Below the pieces are notes generated by a model. It worked only from the letters and a program-made list of their open reading frames with translations, did not search any database and was not told the origin of the DNA. 32,393 bases of DNA from a virus, in the IMG/VR virus record IMGVR_UViG_3300010389_000072, positions 1 through 32,393 of that record. One strand, 5' to 3'. Each line of letters starts with the position of its first letter. Positions within the stretch are counted from its first letter, which is position 1. The position numbers and the translations under genes are program-made. Below, in pieces: positions 6,482 to 13,199 of this stretch.

Positions 6482-7809
6482 CCGCTCCGGTCGATGATGA
6501 TCCGCGCTTGAAGCCGTTGCCGATGGTGGCGGCTTGGCTGGCGCAGCGTCACGCCGATGACCAGGAGTTGGTGGCCGACAATCTGGTCTTGGGCCTGTTT
6601 CCGTTGTGGCAGTTGATGAGGTTCGATGATCTGGATGCTTCGACGGCTGTGTGGCTTGAGTCTGTGATGCCGCGTGTGGAGACTGCTTATCTCCAGTCTC
6701 AGAGGTTGGCTGCGGTTTTCACGGCGTATGTTCGGGCCGCTGAGTTGCCGACTGATCCTCCGCTGCTGATTGATGTTCCCGAAGTGCAGTTTTCTCCGTA
6801 TATTCGGGCTGATTCTTTTGAGATGCCGCCGCTGGTGGAGAAGCCGATCCGACCTCCTTTGCCGGATGTGGAGCTGGTGCAGGAGGTTGTCGAGGAGGTT
6901 TCGGATGTTGTACCGGAGCCTGCCCCGCTGCCGGATTTGCCGCCGGATGTTGTGGCGCAGCTTGAGCGGGGTAGAAGGCTGGGAACTCCGCAGTTCGTTT
7001 TGGATCGGATTGAGTTTTTGGCCCGCCGGCAGCAGGGCATTGATGTGCAGGAGTTTCCTCGCCGGGATGTCGCTACTTCGTTGACGATTGAGGCGAATTA
7101 TGCGACGAAGCGGGCGATGCCGGGGCCGGAAGAGCGGTTGATGCGGGATGCTTTGACGCGGAGTTCCGGTGCTGCGGTTCGTCAGGCGATGAATGGCGGT
7201 CGGGGTGTCATCGATTTGGCGGCTGCTCAGGACGAGAAGATTAAGGGTTACGCCAGGGTTACTGATGGTGATCCTTGTGCTTTTTGTGCGTTGCTGGCTT
7301 CTCGCGGGGCGGTGTATGGCAAGGGCAGTTTCATCAATACTGATCGCCAGGTTGAGGAGGCGCGTCAGTCTGGTGAGTGGTCTTTGAATCCTGATGCGGC
7401 CCGTGATGTGCCTGCGGGTTGGTCGAATGTTGCGAAGGTGCATAACAACTGTCGGTGTCATTTGCGGCCGGTGTATTCGACTGAATCGACGTGGGATGCG
7501 GCTGGTGAGCATTTCAAAGCGGTGTGGTACTCCAGGGGTGATTACATCAACTCTGAGGACACTTTGGAGCTGGTCGATAAGCTGAAGAGGCGTAATCCCG
7601 ACATCAAGGGCTACGAGATACAGCGAGCTGTGGACTTGCTCGCCTTTAAGCGGGCGCTGGCAGCGAATCCGTTCCAGGGCAATCAGTTCGATCTCGCGCA
7701 GATGCGGGATGATCTGCGCGGGCGTCGAGCCGGCCTGCTGGATGCCGGGTTCGATCCCACCTCGCCGCAGGTTGCAGCCGCTGAGCGGATGTTGGAACGT
7801 ATTTCCTGA
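6478..7809 (+). CDS. MuF-like minor capsid protein
   Basis: TTG 6478 overlaps the portal stop in TTGA, and a GGACGGGG stretch lies upstream. The product has 443 residues. A central acidic, Pro-rich linker (about 118-160) separates an N-terminal helical part from a MuF-type core with the four-ligand pattern PCAFC (Cys267, Cys270) and VHNNCRC (His322, Cys325, Cys327). This pattern is common in actinophage capsid morphogenesis proteins and probably binds a metal. MuF-type proteins enter the procapsid with the portal and may be ejected with DNA. No protease triad is obvious, so I do not call it a maturation protease. Confidence 0.82.
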   Translation: MTAPVDDDPRLKPLPMVAAWLAQRHADDQELVADNLVLGLFPLWQLMRFDDLDASTAVWLESVMPRVETAYLQSQRLAAVFTAYVRAAELPTDPPLLIDVPEVQFSPYIRADSFEMPPLVEKPIRPPLPDVELVQEVVEEVSDVVPEPAPLPDLPPDVVAQLERGRRLGTPQFVLDRIEFLARRQQGIDVQEFPRRDVATSLTIEANYATKRAMPGPEERLMRDALTRSSGAAVRQAMNGGRGVIDLAAAQDEKIKGYARVTDGDPCAFCALLASRGAVYGKGSFINTDRQVEEARQSGEWSLNPDAARDVPAGWSNVAKVHNNCRCHLRPVYSTESTWDAAGEHFKAVWYSRGDYINSEDTLELVDKLKRRNPDIKGYEIQRAVDLLAFKRALAANPFQGNQFDLAQMRDDLRGRRAGLLDAGFDPTSPQVAAAERMLERIS

Positions 7810-7819
7810 TTTAGGCATA

Positions 7820-7833
7820 CGCACAATTGTGCG
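7820..7833. repeat. Perfect 14-bp inverted repeat CGCACAATTGTGCG
   Basis: A perfect palindrome in the 71-bp gap between the MuF-like gene and the scaffold gene. Its core ACAATTGT also overlaps the -10 of the promoter before the late operon. There is no T-run after it, so it does not look like an intrinsic terminator. An operator or other protein-binding site is more likely; this is inference. No convincing -35/-10 pair was found around it. Confidence 0.5.
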
Positions 7834-7880
7834 GAAGGCGAAACGTGCGGCCTTGAACGGTACGGAAAGTGAGTTAATCG

Positions 7881-8564
7881 ATGTCTGAGGATGCTGCCGA
7901 TTCGGGTGTGGATGAGTCCGCTGCCGCTGATGTGGTTTCCGATGGGGGTGATGATGTTTCAGCGCCGCCGCCGCCTGCTTCCGACTGGTGGAAGTTCGAC
8001 AGCAAGGAGACTGCTGAAGATTGGGCGAACAATCTCGTAACGAAACGCCTTGCGCGGGAACGGAAGAAGTATGATCCGATTCTTGAAGAGCATGGTAAAC
8101 TTAAGGCGGAAGTCGAAGAGCTTCGGCCCTTGAAGGCCGCTACGCAGACCGACGCTGAACGGTGGGAAGCCGAAAAGGTGCAACTCGCAAAAGAGTTGGA
8201 GGAGTTGCGTTCTTTCCAGCAGGCCCGCGTGCGTGAAGACCTTGTCCGCGAGATCGCGGAGGAAAAGGGACTCCCCGCCCGGTTCGTTAGCCGGATCAAG
8301 GGGAATGACGCAGAAGAGATTGCTGCGGATGTCGATGATCTACTCAACGTCCTGAGTTTAGAGGACGGGAAGGCCACCAAGAAAAAGCCTGCTGCTTTGA
8401 AGCCGAAGGCGGCTGATGAGGATTCGTCCTCTAGCCGTGGCTATAGCGGGGCCGGTGGCGGCGACGACGACGAAGAGATCACTGCCGAAGCCGTGTTGAA
8501 GCGGCTGGCGGAGCGTGGCTTGAGTCGCGGCGGGCGTAACCCTTTCTCTCTGCGCGGCAAGTGA
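7881..8564 (+). CDS. Capsid scaffolding protein
   Basis: ATG 7881, preceded by GGAAAGTGAG, gives 227 residues. The N-terminus is acidic and Ala-rich, followed by a short Pro run and a Trp-containing segment. Residues 55-125 form a highly charged helix likely to be a coiled coil (KLKAEVEELRPLKA, then EAEKVQLAKELEELRSFQQ). The C-terminus has a Ser/Gly/Asp linker and a basic tail (RGGRNPFSLRGK), the typical end that touches the coat protein. This composition and the position directly before the major capsid gene identify it. It would direct shell assembly and be removed before packaging. Confidence 0.88.
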   Translation: MSEDAADSGVDESAAADVVSDGGDDVSAPPPPASDWWKFDSKETAEDWANNLVTKRLARERKKYDPILEEHGKLKAEVEELRPLKAATQTDAERWEAEKVQLAKELEELRSFQQARVREDLVREIAEEKGLPARFVSRIKGNDAEEIAADVDDLLNVLSLEDGKATKKKPAALKPKAADEDSSSSRGYSGAGGGDDDEEITAEAVLKRLAERGLSRGGRNPFSLRGK

Positions 8565-8596
8565 TTTCGCGCTTCGATAACTAAGGAATTCATCCA

Positions 8597-9535
8597 ATGG
8601 CAAACGCTTTTATCAAGCCCAACGCCATCGTTGACACCGTCCTGGGAATGCTCCAGGGTGAAATGGTTCTGACCAACTTGGTCTGGAAAGACGGTCTTGG
8701 CGATTTCGCGGGCAAGTACAACGATACGATCACCATTCGCATTCCGGTTCCGACCGATGCGAACACCCGCGTTCTGCGCGGCACTGGAGCTGCCCGCAAC
8801 CTGACGGTCAGCGACCTGACTGAGACTTCGGTCGATGTCAAGCTGACCGACGACGTGTACAACCTCATCGTCCTGACCGACGAGGAGAAGACGCTCGATA
8901 TTTACGACTTCGCCGGGCAGGTTCTGTCCCGCCAGGTCGATGCGGTGGCCCGCAAGTTGGAGCAGGGTCTGGCCGACACCATCACTGGTGCCGACTACAC
9001 CACCACTCACACTGCTGCCGCCGATGGCGTCTACGACGCGATCATCCATGCCCGCCGTCAGCTCAATGACGCTTTCGTTCCTCGCCAGGGGCGTGTCATG
9101 GTGGTGGGCAGCGGAATCGAAGAGGCGCTGCTTCTGGATGATCGTTTCCTTCGGTTCGATTCGACGGGTGACGCCGGCAATTCGGCGCTGCGTGAGGCGC
9201 GGATCGGTCGGATCGCCGGCCAGGACATCGTGGTGTCGGATTACCTGCCGGCCAACGAGGGCTACCTGTTCCACATGACCGCTTTCGTCATGGTGTCCCG
9301 CCCGCCGTCAGCGCCGATGTCGGGTGCCGACCGTGTTTCCGCTGTGGGCGCTTCCAACGGTGTGGCTCTGCGGTGGCTGGGTGATTACGATCCTTCGGTC
9401 ACCTCTGATCGTTCGCTGGTGGACACCTTCGTCGGCTACAAGGCGATCAAAGATCCCAACCCGGCGACCCCGACCGATCCGGCGACTAGCCAGTTCGTTC
9501 GGGCCGCGAAGATCGAACTGTCGGCCGGCGTCTAA
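8597..9535 (+). CDS. Major capsid protein (HK97 fold)
   Basis: ATG 8597 with AAGGAA eight bases upstream; 312 residues. There is no long N-terminal delta domain; the scaffold function is in the separate upstream gene. Features fitting HK97/P22-type coat proteins are the N-terminal arm (ANAFIKPNAIVDTVLGML), the E-loop-like stretch TDANTRVLRGTGAARNL, a long helix with QVDAVARKLEQGLADTI, and the A-domain strand motif VVSDYLPANEGYLFHMTAFVMV. The gene uses mostly C-ending codons, unlike many neighbours, which fits very high expression. It follows scaffold after 32 bp and precedes the connectors after 12 bp. Confidence 0.93.
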   Translation: MANAFIKPNAIVDTVLGMLQGEMVLTNLVWKDGLGDFAGKYNDTITIRIPVPTDANTRVLRGTGAARNLTVSDLTETSVDVKLTDDVYNLIVLTDEEKTLDIYDFAGQVLSRQVDAVARKLEQGLADTITGADYTTTHTAAADGVYDAIIHARRQLNDAFVPRQGRVMVVGSGIEEALLLDDRFLRFDSTGDAGNSALREARIGRIAGQDIVVSDYLPANEGYLFHMTAFVMVSRPPSAPMSGADRVSAVGASNGVALRWLGDYDPSVTSDRSLVDTFVGYKAIKDPNPATPTDPATSQFVRAAKIELSAGV

Positions 9536-9547
9536 GAGGAGTCTGGA

Positions 9548-10021
9548 GTGGCTGTCGCTCTCGCTACGGTAGAGCAGCTCTCCCGATGGACTCAGTGGAC
9601 GTTGCAGGACAACACCCCAGAGTTCGATCAGGCAGAGTACGTTCTGCTGTTGGCTTCTGAGTGGGCTCGCGCTATTAGCGGGAAGCTCTGGGCTACAGCC
9701 GACTCCGCTCCCCAGACTGTTGTCGGAATCGTCCTGGCTTCGGCTAGGCGCGAGATTGAGAATCCCCGGCGTGTCACTTACGAGGTGTTGGGGCCGCAGT
9801 CGGCGTCTTACAACGTCGCGAATTACCCGCCGGGGTTTTTCACCGAGCCTGAGTACAAGTTTCTGCGCCGGTTCCGGTCGGCTGGGGGCTTGTGGTCGCA
9901 GTCCTCGTACCGCGACCTGGCTGACGAGCAGATCGGCTACCTGTACGTCACCAATACCAACGAGCCGTTGCCGATGTATTGGCCGGGAGATCCCGGCTGG
10001 GACGAAACGGCGCACCTGTGA
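9548..10021 (+). CDS. Head-to-tail adaptor
   Basis: GTG 9548 follows AGAGGAG at 9534-9540, the first bases of which overlap the capsid stop region. The product has 157 residues and a helical N-terminal half (TVEQLSRWTQWTL, then ASEWARAISGKLW), typical of gp15/gp6-type adaptors that bind below the portal. The C-terminus is rich in Tyr, Pro and Trp (MYWPGDPGWDE). Identification comes from this pattern, size and being the first gene after the coat protein. It overlaps the next gene by GTGA. Confidence 0.8.
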   Translation: MAVALATVEQLSRWTQWTLQDNTPEFDQAEYVLLLASEWARAISGKLWATADSAPQTVVGIVLASARREIENPRRVTYEVLGPQSASYNVANYPPGFFTEPEYKFLRRFRSAGGLWSQSSYRDLADEQIGYLYVTNTNEPLPMYWPGDPGWDETAHL

Positions 10022-10386
10022 GGGGTCGTACTGGGCTGGTGTTCCGCGCACCTTTGCGTGACCGGCACGGGGATGCTGTTGATGCGGACGGCAACCCGGT
10101 GGATATGACCGACGAAGAGGGCAACGCTTACGTCGGTGAGATCGCCAACATCGTGATGGGCGGAATGTCTGCCAGCCCGAAGATGGCCCGCGAGGAGTCA
10201 TCGGATACGCGGGGGATGATTGGCTGCCCCAGTAGGGCGACCGTGAAGCTGCGGTTCGGTGACAGGGTTGAGATCGACGGGGTGCGTTACCGGGTGATCT
10301 CTAATCCCGAATGGGATTACCGGCAGGGTTTGACTGGAACTGATTTCGGCCACTACTGGGTTGATGTGGAGGGCACCATTGGCTAG
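10018..10386 (+). CDS. Head-to-tail stopper
   Basis: The start is placed at GTG 10018, which overlaps the adaptor stop by four bases, rather than the in-frame ATG 9979 that lies inside the adaptor gene. The product has 122 residues. It has the beta-rich ending common to stopper proteins (VKLRFGDRVEIDGVRYRV, then an aromatic EWDYRQGL segment and WVDVEG). Stoppers sit under the adaptor and close the filled head. The assignment is by fold-like pattern and gene order; sequence similarity in this family is low. Confidence 0.72.
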   Translation: MRGRTGLVFRAPLRDRHGDAVDADGNPVDMTDEEGNAYVGEIANIVMGGMSASPKMAREESSDTRGMIGCPSRATVKLRFGDRVEIDGVRYRVISNPEWDYRQGLTGTDFGHYWVDVEGTIG

Positions 10387-10897
10387 CGTCAATATCCGCC
10401 CCAGTGTCGGCGGAAGCCATGTGCAGGTCACGTCCAGCTCGTCCGGTTCGCATGTTTCGATGGGGCCGGGCCAGGGCGGGAATGTCCGCGTCAATCAGGG
10501 GCCGTGGCATGTGGTGATCTATGACTCGCCTGGGGCGCGGACGGGTGCGTTCAGGTCGAATAACCCCGGCCTTGCCGCTGTGCTGCGCGGCCCTAAGCTG
10601 GAGGTTGTGGTCACCGACTACACCGCCAAGGTGGCCGCGACGTACCGGAGCCTGCTTGGTGCCAGAAGTAAATCCGGTGATCTTGCCGGCACGATAACGG
10701 CAACGGTGATCCCGAATTCGGGCTACAGCAATGATCGCTGGGTTGGTGAGGTCACTGTCGGCAGCCCGACGACACCCTATGGTGCTGCTGACGAGTTTGG
10801 TCGCAGTAACCCCGACGATAAGCAGCGTGGATCGACAACTGAAGGCAGCAACAATCTCCGCACTGCGCTGTACAGCGTGTTGCCGTATCCGCTATGA
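10379..10897 (+). CDS. Neck/tail completion protein (HK97 gp10-like)
   Basis: Three in-frame starts are possible: TTG 10361, ATG 10364 and TTG 10379. I prefer TTG 10379 because GGAGGG (10368-10373) sits five bases before it and the overlap with the previous gene becomes 8 bp; ATG 10364 would give 177 residues. The 172-residue product has a low-complexity Ser/Gly N-terminus, then a helical YTAKVAATYRSLLGARS segment and a small beta part. It ends near DEFGRSN, reminiscent of gp10-like neck proteins, where a Y/F-E-G-type motif precedes the C-terminal helix. It fits the slot between stopper and tail terminator. Confidence 0.65.
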   Translation: MASVNIRPSVGGSHVQVTSSSSGSHVSMGPGQGGNVRVNQGPWHVVIYDSPGARTGAFRSNNPGLAAVLRGPKLEVVVTDYTAKVAATYRSLLGARSKSGDLAGTITATVIPNSGYSNDRWVGEVTVGSPTTPYGAADEFGRSNPDDKQRGSTTEGSNNLRTALYSVLPYPL

Positions 10898-11394
10898 CAG
10901 ACTTTCTTCCAGATTGGTTCGATCCTGGCTATCAGGATATTGAGGACACAATCTGTGACTACTTTGACTGGATTACGGCCGGCAAGGTGAAGACATTCAC
11001 CTGGCTTCCTCCAGGTTTCTACGACCCGGCTTCGGGGAAAGGTACGCAGCCTACTCTGCGGATCTGGCGACAGCCAGGTAAGGCTGACAGTTCGCTCAGG
11101 ACTGATGACAGCCTTGTTCAGATCGCGTGCATCACCCATAAGCGTTCTACCACTTGGGAACTGGTGGAGTTCGTTCGCAGGATGATGGACGATGAGGTTA
11201 TCGGGCTGTTGCCGATTCCTCGTAAGGATGGGTCTACGTCGAAGATTCTCTCTTCGGAGGAATGGCTTGGCCCCCAACAGGTTCCTGAGCAGTTCATTGA
11301 CGAGAAGTTTGTGCCGGTGACGTTTAAACTTCGCACTCGCGAGGCGCGTGGCTTGCCGAATTATCGTCAGATTCTGAAGTCCCTTCCCACCTAG
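10894..11394 (+). CDS. Tail terminator
   Basis: ATG 10894 overlaps the previous stop by ATGA and encodes 166 residues. The protein mixes a helical first part (DWFDPGYQDIEDTICDYF) with beta strands (LVQIACITHKR) and a conserved-looking WELVEFVRRMMDDEV helix. This is the organisation of gpU/gp17-like proteins, which cap the tail tube when elongation stops. It lies directly before the major tail protein, as in most siphoviruses. The call depends on position and general pattern. Confidence 0.72.
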   Translation: MTDFLPDWFDPGYQDIEDTICDYFDWITAGKVKTFTWLPPGFYDPASGKGTQPTLRIWRQPGKADSSLRTDDSLVQIACITHKRSTTWELVEFVRRMMDDEVIGLLPIPRKDGSTSKILSSEEWLGPQQVPEQFIDEKFVPVTFKLRTREARGLPNYRQILKSLPT

Positions 11395-11404
11395 AGGAAA
11401 CGAA

Positions 11405-12313
11405 ATGCCCGATTTTGAGACTATTCGGGACGCGAAGGCCGATCTGGTTCTGGCCCATCTGCACTTCGCCGTCCTGTTCGACAGCATCGGCAACGATGTG
11501 GCTGCCACGTTGGAGGACGCCGCGACTGGCGATCTCGACGTGCCGGCGACGGCTGAGTCGGCCGGCATCATCGAAAAGGCTGCCGGCGTGTCGATCACCA
11601 ACGAGATGGATTCGACCGACATTGAGGGTTACGGCGAGGCCGATCCCGTTCGGACGATCATCTCCAAGCGCAGCGTCCAGTTTGAGGCGAAGTTCTTGGA
11701 GACGAACAAGGTTGTGCTGGAGAAGTTCTGGGGCACCGTGTTCGATGATGACAACCTGGATGTGTCGGATCATGGTGGCGTGACCATCAAGGCTCCGACG
11801 CTGCCGAAGAACACCTTCTACCGCGCCTATCTGGTTGCGACCGATGACGTGAACGGCGAGGATCTGTACGCCTACTACGTCATGCCGCGTGTGAAGCTGG
11901 TCAACGTCGGCAACCAGGAGTCCCGTGACAACGAGGCTGTCGGCTACACGCTGACTTTCCAGGCGTACCGCGACAATTCGGTCGGCTTCTCTGTGCTTCA
12001 GGGCTGGTGCGGGCCGGGCTGGCGGAAGCTCGTCCACAAGACCGGGTTCGTGACTCCTCCGACTGCGATTGAGGTCACGCCGGCTACCGCTTCGTTGACT
12101 GTCGGCGGGACTGAGCAGCTCGCGGTGACGGCGTCGAACGGTCTGAACGTGACCCCCGACTGCCAGTACTCCTCGTCGGATGCGACGAAGGCGACGGTTT
12201 CGGCTAGTGGCCTGGTCACTGGTGTTGACACCGGGTCGGCCACGATCACGGTTTCGTTTGAGCTGCCTGATGGTAGTGACGCGACCGACACGGTTTCGGT
12301 CACTGTCAGCTAG
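11405..12313 (+). CDS. Major tail protein with C-terminal Ig-like (BIG2) domain
   Basis: ATG 11405 with AGAGGAAA upstream; 302 residues. Residues 1-215 form the tube domain: an acidic N-terminus, SKRSVQFEAKFLETNK, and the late segment AVGYTLTFQAYRD, which fits tail tube proteins. Residues 219-302 are a bacterial Ig-like group 2 domain, recognisable by IEVTPATASLTVGGTEQLAV, YSSSDATKATVSASGLVTG and SATITVSF. Such domains decorate the outside of tails and may bind host surface sugars weakly. The gene is C-rich at third positions, like the coat gene. It is followed by the longest gap of the late operon. Confidence 0.92.
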   Translation: MPDFETIRDAKADLVLAHLHFAVLFDSIGNDVAATLEDAATGDLDVPATAESAGIIEKAAGVSITNEMDSTDIEGYGEADPVRTIISKRSVQFEAKFLETNKVVLEKFWGTVFDDDNLDVSDHGGVTIKAPTLPKNTFYRAYLVATDDVNGEDLYAYYVMPRVKLVNVGNQESRDNEAVGYTLTFQAYRDNSVGFSVLQGWCGPGWRKLVHKTGFVTPPTAIEVTPATASLTVGGTEQLAVTASNGLNVTPDCQYSSSDATKATVSASGLVTGVDTGSATITVSFELPDGSDATDTVSVTVS

Positions 12314-12330
12314 CGGCACGTTCGCTGATT

Positions 12331-12380
12331 TCCCCGCCCTGGCCGGCCCTGAAATTGGGTCGGCGGGGAGCGGGGATTTC
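12331..12380 (+). promoter_or_regulatory. Hairpin with two alternative right arms
   Basis: In the 116-bp gap after the major tail gene, TCCCCGCC (12331-12338) can pair with GGCGGGGA (12362-12369) in an 8-bp stem, or its first seven bases with GCGGGGA (12370-12376). The loop holds the palindrome GGCCGGCC, and GAAAT (12351-12355) can pair with ATTTC (12376-12380). No T-run follows, so it is not a classical terminator. It could attenuate transcription or slow translation between a highly expressed tube gene and the low-copy chaperones. Confidence 0.4.
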
Positions 12381-12429
12381 GGCGTGTTCGATGTAGTACC
12401 AAACAACAACGCAAGGAGCAGATGCGGAT

Positions 12430-12747
12430 ATGGCTACCAGCAAGGCTAAGCCGGCTTCGGATACTCAATTGGATGCTGACGATCTTTGGAACCAGCTTGT
12501 CAGCGAAAATGTCGTTCCCCCGATGAAGATCAAGGGGGTGATCCTGAATCAGCCCACTAAGCAGCAGGTCGATAGGTGGCGGGTTGCCGCTAACGCCGAA
12601 GAGGGCGAGCGGGCGCTGTTCGGGGATCAGTACGATGCGATTCATGCGATTTTCCGCGATGAGCCCGAATATGTTTGGGAGAACTTCAATCTTCTGTATT
12701 TGAAGCACATGTTCGGTGCCGGCGACGACGGCCAGTTGGGAAAATAA
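12430..12747 (+). CDS. Tail assembly chaperone, short frame
   Basis: ATG 12430 with AAGGAG at 12413-12418 gives 105 residues, ending at TAA 12745. This is the upstream frame of the G/GT-type chaperone pair. It is charged and helical (STKQQVDRW-like middle, then YDAIHAIFRDEPEYVW), with a C-terminal MFGAGDDGQLGK. The last two codons before the stop are GGA AAA, part of the slippery heptamer. The short form is usually made in excess and coats the tape measure during tail assembly. ATG 12422 is in another frame and is rejected. Confidence 0.9.
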   Translation: MATSKAKPASDTQLDADDLWNQLVSENVVPPMKIKGVILNQPTKQQVDRWRVAANAEEGERALFGDQYDAIHAIFRDEPEYVWENFNLLYLKHMFGAGDDGQLGK

Positions 12748-13190
12748 TCAAGATCGTCAACAGGTATTGGGACGCTATCTGTTGGGATTGCCAAGAGCGG
12801 CTTGGGTTTTCTGCCTACGAGTATTTTCAGTGGGAGTTGGCTGGTGTCAGGTGGCAGCGTAAGCGGCCTTGGCCTGAACTGCTTGGCTTCTTCGACAGGC
12901 TGATGAACATTCAGGGCACCGCCGTCAATGAGGCTGTGTTGCTTGATCCTGAGACTGTCGAGTGGATGGCCGATCAGCCGCCTGAGCGTGGCACGCACCG
13001 TCCTCCGATCTTCGGGCACACCAAAGAGGTGAACCTGATGATGATGCAGATCGAAGTGGCGACGGGTAAGCCGATGAAGAGGCCGCTGATTCCTGGCTTG
13101 GAGTTGCGGACTGATCGGACAATCGTGAAGACACAGAATGCTGTTGCTGCGGCGCAGAAGCGTAATCGCGAGAAGCGGAAATCTAGCTAG
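12430..13190 (+). CDS. Tail assembly chaperone, frameshift fusion product
   Basis: Predicted as join 12430-12744 and 12744-13190, with ribosomes slipping back one base on GGGAAAA. The fusion has 253 residues. After slippage the frame continues IIKIVNRYWDAICWDC, a typical second-frame start with aromatic and Cys residues, through a helical middle (WPELLGFFDRLMNIQG) to a very basic end (QKRNREKRKSS). The second frame has no good independent start: its ATG 12675 lies inside the first frame without a ribosome binding site. The fusion usually binds tape measure and tube subunits and is absent from the finished virion. Confidence 0.88.
12738..12744 (+). other. Programmed -1 ribosomal frameshift site GGGAAAA
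   Basis: The heptamer fits X XXY YYZ in the upstream reading frame (TTG GGA AAA TAA), and the stop codon follows at once. Slipping back by one base enters the second chaperone frame exactly. The site position, just before the tape measure gene, matches the conserved tail chaperone frameshift of siphoviruses. Confidence 0.92.
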
Positions 13191-13199
13191 GGGGTTGGT

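Noticed and set aside
6442-7824. 460-codon open frame on the reverse strand opposite the MuF-like gene
   Set aside because: Very rich in Arg, Ile and His, lacks any motif, and lies entirely opposite a gene with recognisable metal-binding motifs. It is a by-product of GC-rich codon structure.
7810-7880. Intrinsic terminator at the 14-bp palindrome
   Set aside because: The stem is short with no loop beyond the palindrome itself, and no T-run follows; downstream genes must still be transcribed.
11324-12409. 361-codon reverse open frame opposite the major tail gene
   Set aside because: Low-complexity Arg-rich product, no ribosome binding site and no domain; the forward gene has clear tube and Ig-like features.
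12314-12429. Extra small gene in the longest late-operon gap
   Set aside because: No frame with a start, ribosome binding site and reasonable length; ATG 12422 runs in a frame overlapping the chaperone without motif support.
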